Source: Aequoribacter sp049615385 | GTDB lineage: Bacteria; Pseudomonadota; Gammaproteobacteria; Pseudomonadales; Halieaceae | Reading direction: 5' to 3' (one strand) | DNA: 64,000 nt | NCBI RefSeq assembly: GCF_049615385.1 | Contig: NZ_JBMZFL010000008.1 | Shown here: piece after piece, positions 42,491 to 50,981 of the stretch | Position numbering within the stretch: position 1 is the first letter of the stretch | Layout: each line of letters begins with the position of its first letter | Made by a program: the position numbers and the translations under genes | Notes under the pieces: model-generated | What the model saw: the letters and a program-made list of their open reading frames with translations, nothing else | Told to the model about the DNA's origin: nothing | Database searches by the model: none

Positions 42491-44865
42491 CAATGCCGCG
42501 ATTTTTATGGCTGTTTTTGTTTGTCGCCTTGCCCGCATCGGCGGCAGATTACCTCTCGCACAACATCGACAGTAGCGGAGCAAGAGTCATTGTCACAACA
42601 GACGAGTTTGTTGTGGATATCAAGGCTTTAAATTTGGGTGCAGTGAGCGTGGAATATCAAGATCCCGCTCGCACTGCACAGCCTTCTTACGCGTTACCGG
42701 AGGAGGTCTCATTCGACGGTAAAATGACCGTGCAAGAGCAAGAAAGCAGTATCGAGATACAGCTGCCAAAACTCTCTGTTAGGGTCTCGAAGTCACCGTT
42801 TAGTGTTACGTATTGGCGTGACGATGAGTTGCTGTTTGCTGAAGCGCCGGGGTATTTTTCGATCGAGGGTATGCTCGGGTTTCGCTTTAACGTACCAGAA
42901 AACGAACGCTTTTGGGGTGGCGGGGAGCGTCTTCTCGGAATGGATCGTCGGGGGCACCGTTTACCGCTCGAGAACAAACCGCACTACGGCTACACCACTG
43001 AATCTCAACAGATGTATTACTCGGTGCCCGCCGTCATGTCGGAGCGGTCTTATGTAGTCGCATTTGATAATCCGGCGAAAGGCGTCATGGATATTGCCCA
43101 TTCGACGCCAAATATTCTGCAGTTCGAGGCGCCAGCGGGACGATCTGCTTACCTGGTGGTTGCCGACGATTCTTTGCTTGCCCTGGCTCAGCAGTGGGCG
43201 AGTGTTACGGGTAAGCAACCCCTGCCGCCGCGCTGGGCTCTTGGAAGTTTTGCGTCGCGTTTTGGCTATCGAAACCAAGCCGAAGCCGAAGCCGTGGTTC
43301 AGCGCTACAAAGATATGGACGTGCCCTTAGACGCCATTGTGCTGGACTTGTATTGGTTTGGCGAAACGATTCAAGGCACCATGGGCAATCTTGAGTGGCA
43401 TGCGCCCGCGTGGCCTGCGCCCGAAGCAATGATTGCGAACTTCGACGCTTCTGGGGTTAAGACCGTGCTGATTACCGAGCCATTTGTGCTCACCAATGCC
43501 AAGGAGTGGCCAAACGCGGAAAAGGCCGGGGCGCTGGCGAAATCATTGAGTGGCGAGCCCAGGACCTTCGATTTTTATTTTGGACACTCGGGTATTGTCG
43601 ACGTTTTTAGCGAATCGGGACGAAACTGGTTTTGGTCGATTTATGAGCGACTGTTGGACCAGGGCGTGGCCGGAATTTGGGGGGATTTGGGTGAACCTGA
43701 AGTACACCCCAACGACACGATACACAGTGCCGGCTCTGCGCTCTCAGTGCACAATGCGTACGGCCACAACTGGGCTAAATTATTGTATGAGCGCATGTCG
43801 GCGCGGTCGGATCAGCGCCCCTTCATAATGATGCGTTCGGGCTTTTTGGGGTCGCAACGCTACGGCATGATTCCTTGGACCGGCGATGTTGATCGATCTT
43901 GGGGTGGATTGAGCGGGCAAGTGGAACTCTCGCTGCAGATGAGCGCGATGGGTCTTGCTTATATCCACTCCGACCTCGGGGGTTTTGCCGGTGGTGAGAC
44001 CTTTGACCCAGAGCTGTATTACCGGTGGTTGGCGATGGGGGTCTTTTCACCCGTGTTTCGGCCACATGCCCAAGATCATATTCCTTCAGAGCCTGTCTTC
44101 CATGATCAAGACACTGTTGATAAGGCACGCGACTTGATCAAGCTAAGATATCGGCTGTTACCGTATTTGTATTCTTTAGCGCACGAAAACGCCACACAAG
44201 GCACTCCAATTTTGCGCCCGAGAGCCTACTACGACACCTCTGAGCAGGCCTTTGTCGACGCCGGTCGCTATTTCTTTGGCGATGCTTTATTCGTACAACC
44301 TGTTATTGAAGCGAATCAAGACACTGTAGAGGTCAGCTTGCCTCGCGACAACCAGTGGTTTGATTTTTGGACGGGGGGGCTGATTAGCTCACACCAAATT
44401 CAGCAAGATCTTAAAGCCACACCTATTCCTGTCTACGCGAGAGCGGGAGCGTTTGTTCCCATGCTCGTCGAAGCACCCCAATCGACCTCTAACTATGATA
44501 GTACGACTTTAGAGCTCCACTACTATCACCATGCAAGCGTCTTGGAAGCCCAATCGCAACTGTTTGACGATGACGGTTATTCTGCCTCTAGTTTGCGCAG
44601 TGGCACCTACGAGATCAGCACTTTTAATGCGAGCTGGGACAACCACGGACTCACATTCCGGCTACAGAATACGGGCAGTGACTACGCGGGGCGCCCTGAA
44701 AGGCGCAGCATTCGATTGGTTGTACACGGGTGGAGCTCGTTACCACAGGGCGTCGTAGTCAATGATCAAAAAGTGGCTCATGTTACGTACGACGAGAGCG
44801 TCAACTCACTCGTTATTCCAATAACATTGCCTGCCGATAGCGAGGTGACCATTGAAATTCGTTAA
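42487..44865 (+). CDS. GH31 alpha-glucosidase, periplasmic
   Basis: 792 aa. ATG 42487 gives an ATGA overlap with GH97; ATG 42493 is better spaced from AGGA at 42481 and may be the true start. The signal peptide ends at PASAADY. GH31 landmarks: FWGGGERLLGMDRRG, PLPPRWALGSFASRFGYR, LDAIVLDLYWFG, the nucleophile region GVAGIWGDLGEPEVHPND and the acid/base region YIHSDLGGFAGG, then PYLYSLAHENATQGTPILRP. It probably cleaves alpha-1,4- or alpha-1,6-glucosyl ends. It overlaps the next GH13 gene by 14 bp. Confidence 0.92.
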   Translation: MTMPRFLWLFLFVALPASAADYLSHNIDSSGARVIVTTDEFVVDIKALNLGAVSVEYQDPARTAQPSYALPEEVSFDGKMTVQEQESSIEIQLPKLSVRVSKSPFSVTYWRDDELLFAEAPGYFSIEGMLGFRFNVPENERFWGGGERLLGMDRRGHRLPLENKPHYGYTTESQQMYYSVPAVMSERSYVVAFDNPAKGVMDIAHSTPNILQFEAPAGRSAYLVVADDSLLALAQQWASVTGKQPLPPRWALGSFASRFGYRNQAEAEAVVQRYKDMDVPLDAIVLDLYWFGETIQGTMGNLEWHAPAWPAPEAMIANFDASGVKTVLITEPFVLTNAKEWPNAEKAGALAKSLSGEPRTFDFYFGHSGIVDVFSESGRNWFWSIYERLLDQGVAGIWGDLGEPEVHPNDTIHSAGSALSVHNAYGHNWAKLLYERMSARSDQRPFIMMRSGFLGSQRYGMIPWTGDVDRSWGGLSGQVELSLQMSAMGLAYIHSDLGGFAGGETFDPELYYRWLAMGVFSPVFRPHAQDHIPSEPVFHDQDTVDKARDLIKLRYRLLPYLYSLAHENATQGTPILRPRAYYDTSEQAFVDAGRYFFGDALFVQPVIEANQDTVEVSLPRDNQWFDFWTGGLISSHQIQQDLKATPIPVYARAGAFVPMLVEAPQSTSNYDSTTLELHYYHHASVLEAQSQLFDDDGYSASSLRSGTYEISTFNASWDNHGLTFRLQNTGSDYAGRPERRSIRLVVHGWSSLPQGVVVNDQKVAHVTYDESVNSLVIPITLPADSEVTIEIR

Positions 44866-46681
44866 ACGTGCTCTTGTAGCCATCGCATACGTCGGTGCTG
44901 CAACTTTTGGCCCCAATCTACTGGCCGAACAAATGCAGAGCTCAAAAGAAGCTTTTGCCGAAAAGCCCGTGATTTACCAGATATTTACTCGCCTGTACGG
45001 TAACAAAGTCGATAACAACGTGCCCTGGGGTACCCTCGAAGAAAACGGTGTCGGCAAGTTTGACGATATCAACGAGCAAGCCCTGAATGCCTTGAAAGAT
45101 TTAGGCGTCAACTACGTTTGGTATACGGGGGTTTTACACCACGCCGTAGTGAACGATTACCCAGAGCTGGGTTTGGTGAGTGACGACGCCGATGTGGTTA
45201 AAGGTCGTGCGGGTTCTCCTTACGCGATTAAAGACTACTACTCCGTCAATCCCGATTTGGCGACCGATGTGACGAGGCGTCTGGAGGAATTTGACGCCCT
45301 AGTGCAGCGCACACATCAAGCGGGTTTAAAGGTGATTATCGATATCGTCCCTAACCATGTGGCGCGTAACTACCAATCATTGAATGCCCCAGAAGGCACC
45401 ATAGATTTTGGTGCTAACGATGACACGAGCGTTGAATATGCGCGCGACAATAATTTTTACTACGTACCTGGGCAGCCGTTTGTTGTGCCATCTTCAGTAG
45501 ACTATGTTGTGCTGGGTGGTCGTTCAGCTGAAGCGGTCGATGGGTTATTCGATGAATTCCCCGCCAAATGGACGGGCAATGGCGCCCGAAGTCCAGAGCC
45601 TAATATTGGCGACTGGTACGAGACGGTGAAGGTTAATTTTGGCGTGCGCCCCGACGGTCGCTTTGATTTTGATACTCTGCCTGCCTCCTACAACGACACT
45701 CCTGTCGATGAGGTTGTGGCCTACTGGAATGCGCGTGCGGTTCCGCAATCGTGGCAGCAGTTTCTCGCTATTGCACAGTTTTGGCTGGATCGAGGTGTCG
45801 ATGGTTTCCGCTTCGATATGGCTCAAATGGTGCCAGTCGAGTTCTGGAGTTATCTCAATGCCAACATCAAGGTCCAGTACCCCGATACCTTATTACTTGC
45901 CGAGATTTACGAGCCACATCGTTACCGAGATTACATTTATCGTGGGCGGATGGATTACCTGTATTCGAAGATGGAAATCTATGATGCTTTGCGAGCCGTC
46001 ATGGAAGGCAAAAGCGGCGTAGGGCGACTACGTGAGGCTTATGAGTCTCACTCGGATATCGACTCTCATATGCTGTATTTTTTGGAGAACCACGACGAGC
46101 AGCGTATTGCGAGCCAGGCGTTTATGGGCTCAGGTGAAGCGGGCCTTCCGGGCGCGCTGACGGCTCTTTTATTGGGACGAGGGCCCGTGATGCTTTACTT
46201 CGCGCAAGAGTTGGGTGAAGCCTCTGACGAGGATGCAGGCTTTGGCAAGGCGTCGCGTACTACGATTTTTGACTACTGGGGTGTGCCCACGCAACAGCGG
46301 TGGATGAATGATGGGCAGTTTGATGGAGGACGCTCCACCGAGTCTGAGCTCAAACTACGCAACATCTACCAGCGAGCGATTCACCTACTGAGAGCGTACG
46401 ATTTAAGTACTTGGGATACCAATTTCGTCAGTGCCTTGGATATCGATGGATCTGATCAAGTGCTGGCTTTCAAACGTTGCGGCCCAGAACAATGTCTTTT
46501 GGTGCTTGCGAACTTCGCCACCACCAACCTTGATCTCAGCCTGAGTGAGTCGATCAGAGCGCTTATTAGCGACTCCTCCCAAGTGCTTAACTCGATATCA
46601 GGCCAGCCAGCGCCCAAGCTCAAGGGCTCGATGCTCGATTTGCCGGCCCAATCTGTGAGTGTTTGGCTGACCGAGCACTGA
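44852..46681 (+). CDS. GH13 alpha-amylase, periplasmic (TTG start)
   Basis: 609 aa. The start is TTG at 44852, inside the end of GH31. It is supported by GAGGTG at 44842-44847 and by the signal peptide it gives (KFVKRALVAIAYVGAATFG to LLAEQ). The next ATG would remove the signal. Catalytic regions: VIIDIVPNHVARNYQ (I), GVDGFRFDMAQMVPVEFW (II), LLLAEIYEPH (III) and FLENHDEQRIAS (IV). It has long loops between regions I and II (about 165-290). It acts on alpha-1,4-glucans; specificity is uncertain. Followed by 82 bp holding operator D and then the transporter gene. Confidence 0.9.
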   Translation: MKFVKRALVAIAYVGAATFGPNLLAEQMQSSKEAFAEKPVIYQIFTRLYGNKVDNNVPWGTLEENGVGKFDDINEQALNALKDLGVNYVWYTGVLHHAVVNDYPELGLVSDDADVVKGRAGSPYAIKDYYSVNPDLATDVTRRLEEFDALVQRTHQAGLKVIIDIVPNHVARNYQSLNAPEGTIDFGANDDTSVEYARDNNFYYVPGQPFVVPSSVDYVVLGGRSAEAVDGLFDEFPAKWTGNGARSPEPNIGDWYETVKVNFGVRPDGRFDFDTLPASYNDTPVDEVVAYWNARAVPQSWQQFLAIAQFWLDRGVDGFRFDMAQMVPVEFWSYLNANIKVQYPDTLLLAEIYEPHRYRDYIYRGRMDYLYSKMEIYDALRAVMEGKSGVGRLREAYESHSDIDSHMLYFLENHDEQRIASQAFMGSGEAGLPGALTALLLGRGPVMLYFAQELGEASDEDAGFGKASRTTIFDYWGVPTQQRWMNDGQFDGGRSTESELKLRNIYQRAIHLLRAYDLSTWDTNFVSALDIDGSDQVLAFKRCGPEQCLLVLANFATTNLDLSLSESIRALISDSSQVLNSISGQPAPKLKGSMLDLPAQSVSVWLTEH

Positions 46682-46690
46682 ATGTTCCTG

Positions 46691-46704
46691 TGAATACGTA
46701 TGGA
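46691..46704. promoter_or_regulatory. Candidate LacI operator, site D
   Basis: TGAATACGTATGGA, sharing the first 11 bases with site C. It lies in the 82-bp gap between the GH13 gene ending at 46681 and the transporter gene starting at 46764, suggesting a separately regulated transporter-GH13 unit. Confidence 0.5.
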
Positions 46705-46763
46705 GCGGCTTTGGAATGGCTGCCGCTCTAGTTAGACTGCATAAAAACATAAGAGAAAACCCT

Positions 46764-48263
46764 ATGACCAAACCACAATTGTCGTTTTTACAAATCTGGA
46801 ACATGTGCTTCGGCTTTTTGGGCATCCAGTTTGGCTTTGCGCTGCAAAACTCCAATGTGAGTCGTATCTTTCAGACTTTAGGCGCAAATGTTGACGACAT
46901 TCCCATCCTCTGGATAGCGGCGCCGGTGACAGGTTTGTTGGTACAGCCGCTCGTCGGATATTACAGCGATAGAACATGGAACGGTCTGGGGCGTCGGCGC
47001 CCTTACTTCTTGTGGGGAGCGATACTGTCGTCTCTGGCGCTCATTGCGATGCCGAATTCGCCGACATTGTGGATCGCCGCCGGGATGCTCTGGATTATGG
47101 ACGCGTCCATTAATATCTCTATGGAGCCTTTCAGGGCTTTTGTTGGCGATATGTTACCCAACCGCCAGCGGACTCTGGGCTTTGCTATGCAGAGCTTCTT
47201 TATTGGCATTGGTGCTGTCGTTGCCTCCGCACTACCGTGGATGATGACTAATTGGTTTGAGGTCAGTAATGTCGCGCCAGCAGGCGAGGTGCCTGACTCA
47301 GTTAAATTCGCATTTTACGCCGGTGCGGCTGTATTTTTTGCGGCTGTAATGTGGACTGTTATCTCGACCAAAGAATACAGTCCTGCAGAGCTGGAGGCTT
47401 TCGAGAAAAGCGGCAATTCGGAACACGCAGCGGTCGCTGTTGAACACCGGCGCACGCCAGCGCAATACGTCTCGGGTGCCTTAATCTGGGGTTTAGCCGC
47501 GCTCGTTATCGCAGCTGGTGTTTGGGGTTTTGAGTTAGACAAGCAACTCTACATACTGGCCGGTGGCTGTGGTGTGTTCGCGCTCTTACAACTGGTGGTG
47601 TCTAACCTTGCGAGGCAAGGTAAGCAAGATGCCATGTTATACGAGATCGTAGACGACTTGTTTCATATGCCTAACACCATGAAGCAGTTGGCCCTTGTAC
47701 AGTTTTTTGCTTGGTTCGCGCTGTTTGCGATGTGGATTTACACCACCTCTGCTGTTACGGAAACCCATTTCGGATCCAGCGATCCGACGACGGCCGCATA
47801 CAACAATGGAGCCGATTGGGTAGGCGTATTGTTCGCATCGTATAACGGGTTTGCCGCTCTTGCTGCGTTTTTGATCCCTGTTTTGGCCAATCGTTTTGGG
47901 CGTCGCGTGGCTCATTTAATCTGCATGGTAGCCGGTGGCCTGGGCCTGGCTTCGTTCTTAGTGATTCAAGATCCAACGTGGCTGTTGCTCAGCATGGTCG
48001 GCGTGGGGATTGCATGGGCGTCTATTTTATCTGTGCCCTACGCCATTCTGAGCGGGTCATTACCGTCCAGCAAAATGGGTGTCTACATGGGGATTTTCAA
48101 CTTTTTTATTGTGATTCCACAGATATTGGCGGCAAGCATTTTGGGCTTTATGGTGCGAACATTCTTCGATGGTCAAGCTATTTACGCGTTGTTGCTGGGA
48201 GGGCTTTTTATGGTGATCAGTGGCTTGGTCACCCTTCGAGTTGAGGATAACGACCATGCCTAG
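46764..48263 (+). CDS. MFS sugar symporter (SLC45/MalT-like), probable maltose/maltodextrin uptake
   Basis: 499 aa from ATG 46764; an upstream ATG at 46716 is less likely because the membrane domain starts right after MTKPQLSFLQIWNMCFGFL. About 12 membrane segments, with the MFS loop motif VGYYSDRTWNGLGRRRPYF after helix 2 and ANRFGRRVAHL in the second half. The sequence pattern is of the sucrose/maltose symporter branch (GPH/SLC45-like). It would bring maltose or short maltodextrins into the cytoplasm for MalQ, with a proton or sodium ion. It overlaps the next gene by 8 bp. Confidence 0.87.
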   Translation: MTKPQLSFLQIWNMCFGFLGIQFGFALQNSNVSRIFQTLGANVDDIPILWIAAPVTGLLVQPLVGYYSDRTWNGLGRRRPYFLWGAILSSLALIAMPNSPTLWIAAGMLWIMDASINISMEPFRAFVGDMLPNRQRTLGFAMQSFFIGIGAVVASALPWMMTNWFEVSNVAPAGEVPDSVKFAFYAGAAVFFAAVMWTVISTKEYSPAELEAFEKSGNSEHAAVAVEHRRTPAQYVSGALIWGLAALVIAAGVWGFELDKQLYILAGGCGVFALLQLVVSNLARQGKQDAMLYEIVDDLFHMPNTMKQLALVQFFAWFALFAMWIYTTSAVTETHFGSSDPTTAAYNNGADWVGVLFASYNGFAALAAFLIPVLANRFGRRVAHLICMVAGGLGLASFLVIQDPTWLLLSMVGVGIAWASILSVPYAILSGSLPSSKMGVYMGIFNFFIVIPQILAASILGFMVRTFFDGQAIYALLLGGLFMVISGLVTLRVEDNDHA

Positions 48264-49884
48264 ACTGTGCCGCGCCAATACACGCTTATTGGTATTGGCT
48301 GTTTGTAGCGCGTCATGGTTGGCCGCTGCATCTGACAATCAAACAGCGGTGACAGAGATCATCGGTACGAAAGAGCCCTTTGCGTCCAGGGCGGTGTACT
48401 TCGTTGTCACCGACCGATTTGTGGATGGCGATCCCAGCAATAACCAGGAAGAGCAGGGCGGTGAATATCCGACCTTTAACAGGCCCATCGTTAAAAATGG
48501 GCAGGCTGTGGCTAACCTAGGTTATATGGGGGGGGATTTTAAGGGTATTGTAAACAACGCTGATTACATTTCTGAAATGGGGTTTGGTGCGGTGTGGGGC
48601 ACTCCGGTAATCGATAATCCTGATCAAGCGTTCAGTGGTGGTTTTGCGCTGGGCGAGGGGTGGTTTACCGACAAGGGTAAGACCGGCTATCACGGCTATT
48701 GGGGTGTGAACTTTTACGAATTAGATGAGCATCTCCCATCACCAGGACTCGACTTTACGCAATTTACTAAGGCGCTCGATCAGGCTGGTTTAGACTTTGT
48801 GTTGGATATTGTGGGGAATCATGGTTCTCCATCTTTTGATATGCCCGAGGATCAACCCAAGTTTGGCGAAATCTACGATCAAGATAGAATGTTACTGGCA
48901 GACCACAAAAACACTTACCCCGAAGAACTCGATATGAGTGACCCCCTAAGTGCTTTTTTTCATCCGAGCCAAGATATCGCACAGCTTTCAAACTTCAACG
49001 AGAACAATCCAGCGGTGGTAGAGTACTTGGTTGGCTCTTATTTGCACTGGTTGGACGCAGGCGCCGATGCCATTCGAATTGACACGATCAAGCACGTACC
49101 AAACCATTTTTGGAAGACGGTTACCGATCGCGTGCGAGCAAAGTATCCGGATTTGTTCTTTTTTGCTGAGCATTGGGATCACAATGCTCAAGCGATCGCA
49201 CAGCATACGTTTCCAGAAAATGGTGGTATCAGCGTCCTAGACTTTCCTGGGCAAAAAGCGATGCAGGCGGTGTTTGGGCAAGAGCAAAAGCCCATGACCG
49301 AGCTCTTATCTTACTTACATCTAAACGATGGGGTTTACGCTAACCCTTACGATTTGATGACCTTTTACGATAATCACGATATGCCTCGTATGAATGCCAC
49401 CGACCAAGGCTTCATCGACGCACATAACTGGTTATTTACATCGCGTGGCATTCCTGTGGTGTACTACGGGTCTGAAACGGGATTTCGGCGAGGACGGGCT
49501 GAGCATGCAGGCAACCGCGATTATTACGGGCAAGATCGGGTAGACGCGGGCACTGAGCACCCAATTCGCCAGGCGCTTATAAAAATTGCGGCAGCGCGCA
49601 AAGCCAGCGTAGCTCTGCAACGTGGTGTGCAGCGCAATGGTGATTTTGGGGTGAACACGGCTGCGTTTGTAAGAGAATACCAAGACACACGTTTTAACGA
49701 GACAGCGTTAGTGTTGCTGAATAAAGGTGATACGTCAGAAATGGTATCGATCTACGTGCCTCACTCTGGTCGCTATAAAAACCTAATTACGGGTGAGATG
49801 AAAGGGCTTGTACAGGGCGATTGGTCGAGTGAAGTGCCTGCTCATGGTGTGCAGGTTTGGAACCGTGTTCAACCGTTTGACTAG
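48256..49884 (+). CDS. GH13 alpha-amylase / CGTase-like enzyme, periplasmic
   Basis: 542 aa from ATG 48256 (GAGG at 48244, overlapping the transporter stop by 8 bp). The signal peptide ends near WLAAASDN. VYFVVTDRFVDGDPSNN carries the calcium-binding DGDPSNN motif of cyclodextrin-glucanotransferase-like amylases. Catalytic regions: LDFVLDIVGNHGSP (I), GADAIRIDTIKHVPNHFW (II, nucleophile Asp), LFFFAEHWDH (III, acid Glu) and TFYDNHDMPRMN (IV). The C-terminal starch-binding domain of true CGTases is absent. It produces maltodextrins from larger glucans. It ends 3 bp before the end of the convergent lacI-type gene. Confidence 0.91.
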   Translation: MPRLCRANTRLLVLAVCSASWLAAASDNQTAVTEIIGTKEPFASRAVYFVVTDRFVDGDPSNNQEEQGGEYPTFNRPIVKNGQAVANLGYMGGDFKGIVNNADYISEMGFGAVWGTPVIDNPDQAFSGGFALGEGWFTDKGKTGYHGYWGVNFYELDEHLPSPGLDFTQFTKALDQAGLDFVLDIVGNHGSPSFDMPEDQPKFGEIYDQDRMLLADHKNTYPEELDMSDPLSAFFHPSQDIAQLSNFNENNPAVVEYLVGSYLHWLDAGADAIRIDTIKHVPNHFWKTVTDRVRAKYPDLFFFAEHWDHNAQAIAQHTFPENGGISVLDFPGQKAMQAVFGQEQKPMTELLSYLHLNDGVYANPYDLMTFYDNHDMPRMNATDQGFIDAHNWLFTSRGIPVVYYGSETGFRRGRAEHAGNRDYYGQDRVDAGTEHPIRQALIKIAAARKASVALQRGVQRNGDFGVNTAAFVREYQDTRFNETALVLLNKGDTSEMVSIYVPHSGRYKNLITGEMKGLVQGDWSSEVPAHGVQVWNRVQPFD

Positions 49885-49887
49885 AGG

Positions 49888-50913
49888 CTAGCGCTTGGCT
49901 CCGCAGGATTCTCGCACCACTAATGAGGGGCGAATGAGTTGAGAGTCAACTTCTTCGCCCCGAATCAGCGCGATTAAGTTCTGCACCAGTATCTCTCCCG
50001 AGCGCTGAGTGTCTTGGTGTATCGTTGTCAGTGCGGGGTTGACGTACTGAGACGCCATAATGTCATCAAAGCCGACTACGGAAATCTGCTCTGGGATGGC
50101 AATATTTCTTTGCTTCAGAGCTTTCATTGCGCCTATCGCCATGAGATCGCTTGCGGTGAATAAGGAGTCGAAGTCTACTTTTGAATCTAAAAGCTCCAGC
50201 ATGGCTTGGTAACCCGCTTGTTCTTCGTTTAGGGCAAACTGAGGAGCCGGGGGGGTGATCCCCGCTTTTTTCAAAGTATCGCAAAAACCCTGGTAGCGGA
50301 GTTCGAACTCAGGGCAATGCTCAGATGCGTCGCCAATGAATACCGGTTTCCTACGTCCCAGTTCAATTAAATGATTCGCCGCGATGGTTCCACCTAAATA
50401 GTTGTCACACCCCAAAGAGTGCCCGGGTTGGCCCTGAACAATAGGCCCCCAGATGATAAAGTGGGCGCCTTCTTGCGCTAGTACTTCGAGTTTTGGTTGG
50501 TAAGTGATGTAGTCGCCGTAGCCCAATAAAATTAAGCCATCAGCACGACTGGCGACTTCGTACTCACTGTGCCAATCCTCACTAAGCTGTTGAAAGGAGA
50601 CCAATAAATCATAGCCGGCGTTAGCGGCGGCTCGAGTAATATTGCCCAACATCGATAAAAAGAAGGGGTTGATCATTGAGTCGTCGGTAGCGCGATCTTC
50701 GAACAACAATAACGCTAGAGTTTGGCTTTGTTGGGTTCGAAGATTCGCTGCGTTTTTATCGACTTTGTAGTTAAGCTGCTTGGCGATCTCATGCACTTTA
50801 GCGCGAGTTTCTGGGTTGACCAAAGGACTGTTTCTTAACGCGCGAGAAACAGTCGACTGGGAAACTCCAGCCATGTAGGCTATGTCAACGGACGTGGCTT
50901 TGCGTGCTTTCAA
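49888..50913 (-). CDS. LacI-family repressor, probable regulator of the starch locus
   Basis: 341 aa. N-terminal helix-turn-helix TSVDIAYMAGVSQSTVSRAL, hinge-type LNYKVDKNAANLRTQQSQTLAL, then a periplasmic-binding-protein-like sugar domain ending VQNLIALIRGEE and IRPSLVVRESCG. Its position at the end of the maltodextrin genes makes it the likely repressor, responding to maltose or maltodextrin and binding the TGAATAC(C/G)TATTCA-type sites. None of these sites is seen in front of its own gene. It resembles MalR-type regulators of other gammaproteobacteria, but no orthology could be tested. Confidence 0.88.
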   Translation of the reverse strand: MKARKATSVDIAYMAGVSQSTVSRALRNSPLVNPETRAKVHEIAKQLNYKVDKNAANLRTQQSQTLALLLFEDRATDDSMINPFFLSMLGNITRAAANAGYDLLVSFQQLSEDWHSEYEVASRADGLILLGYGDYITYQPKLEVLAQEGAHFIIWGPIVQGQPGHSLGCDNYLGGTIAANHLIELGRRKPVFIGDASEHCPEFELRYQGFCDTLKKAGITPPAPQFALNEEQAGYQAMLELLDSKVDFDSLFTASDLMAIGAMKALKQRNIAIPEQISVVGFDDIMASQYVNPALTTIHQDTQRSGEILVQNLIALIRGEEVDSQLIRPSLVVRESCGAKR

Positions 50914-50981
50914 ATTTGAGTGAGCTCTTGTTTTTCTAGAACTTATAACAAAGTGGACGTTTTGTATAGATTAAACAGCGC

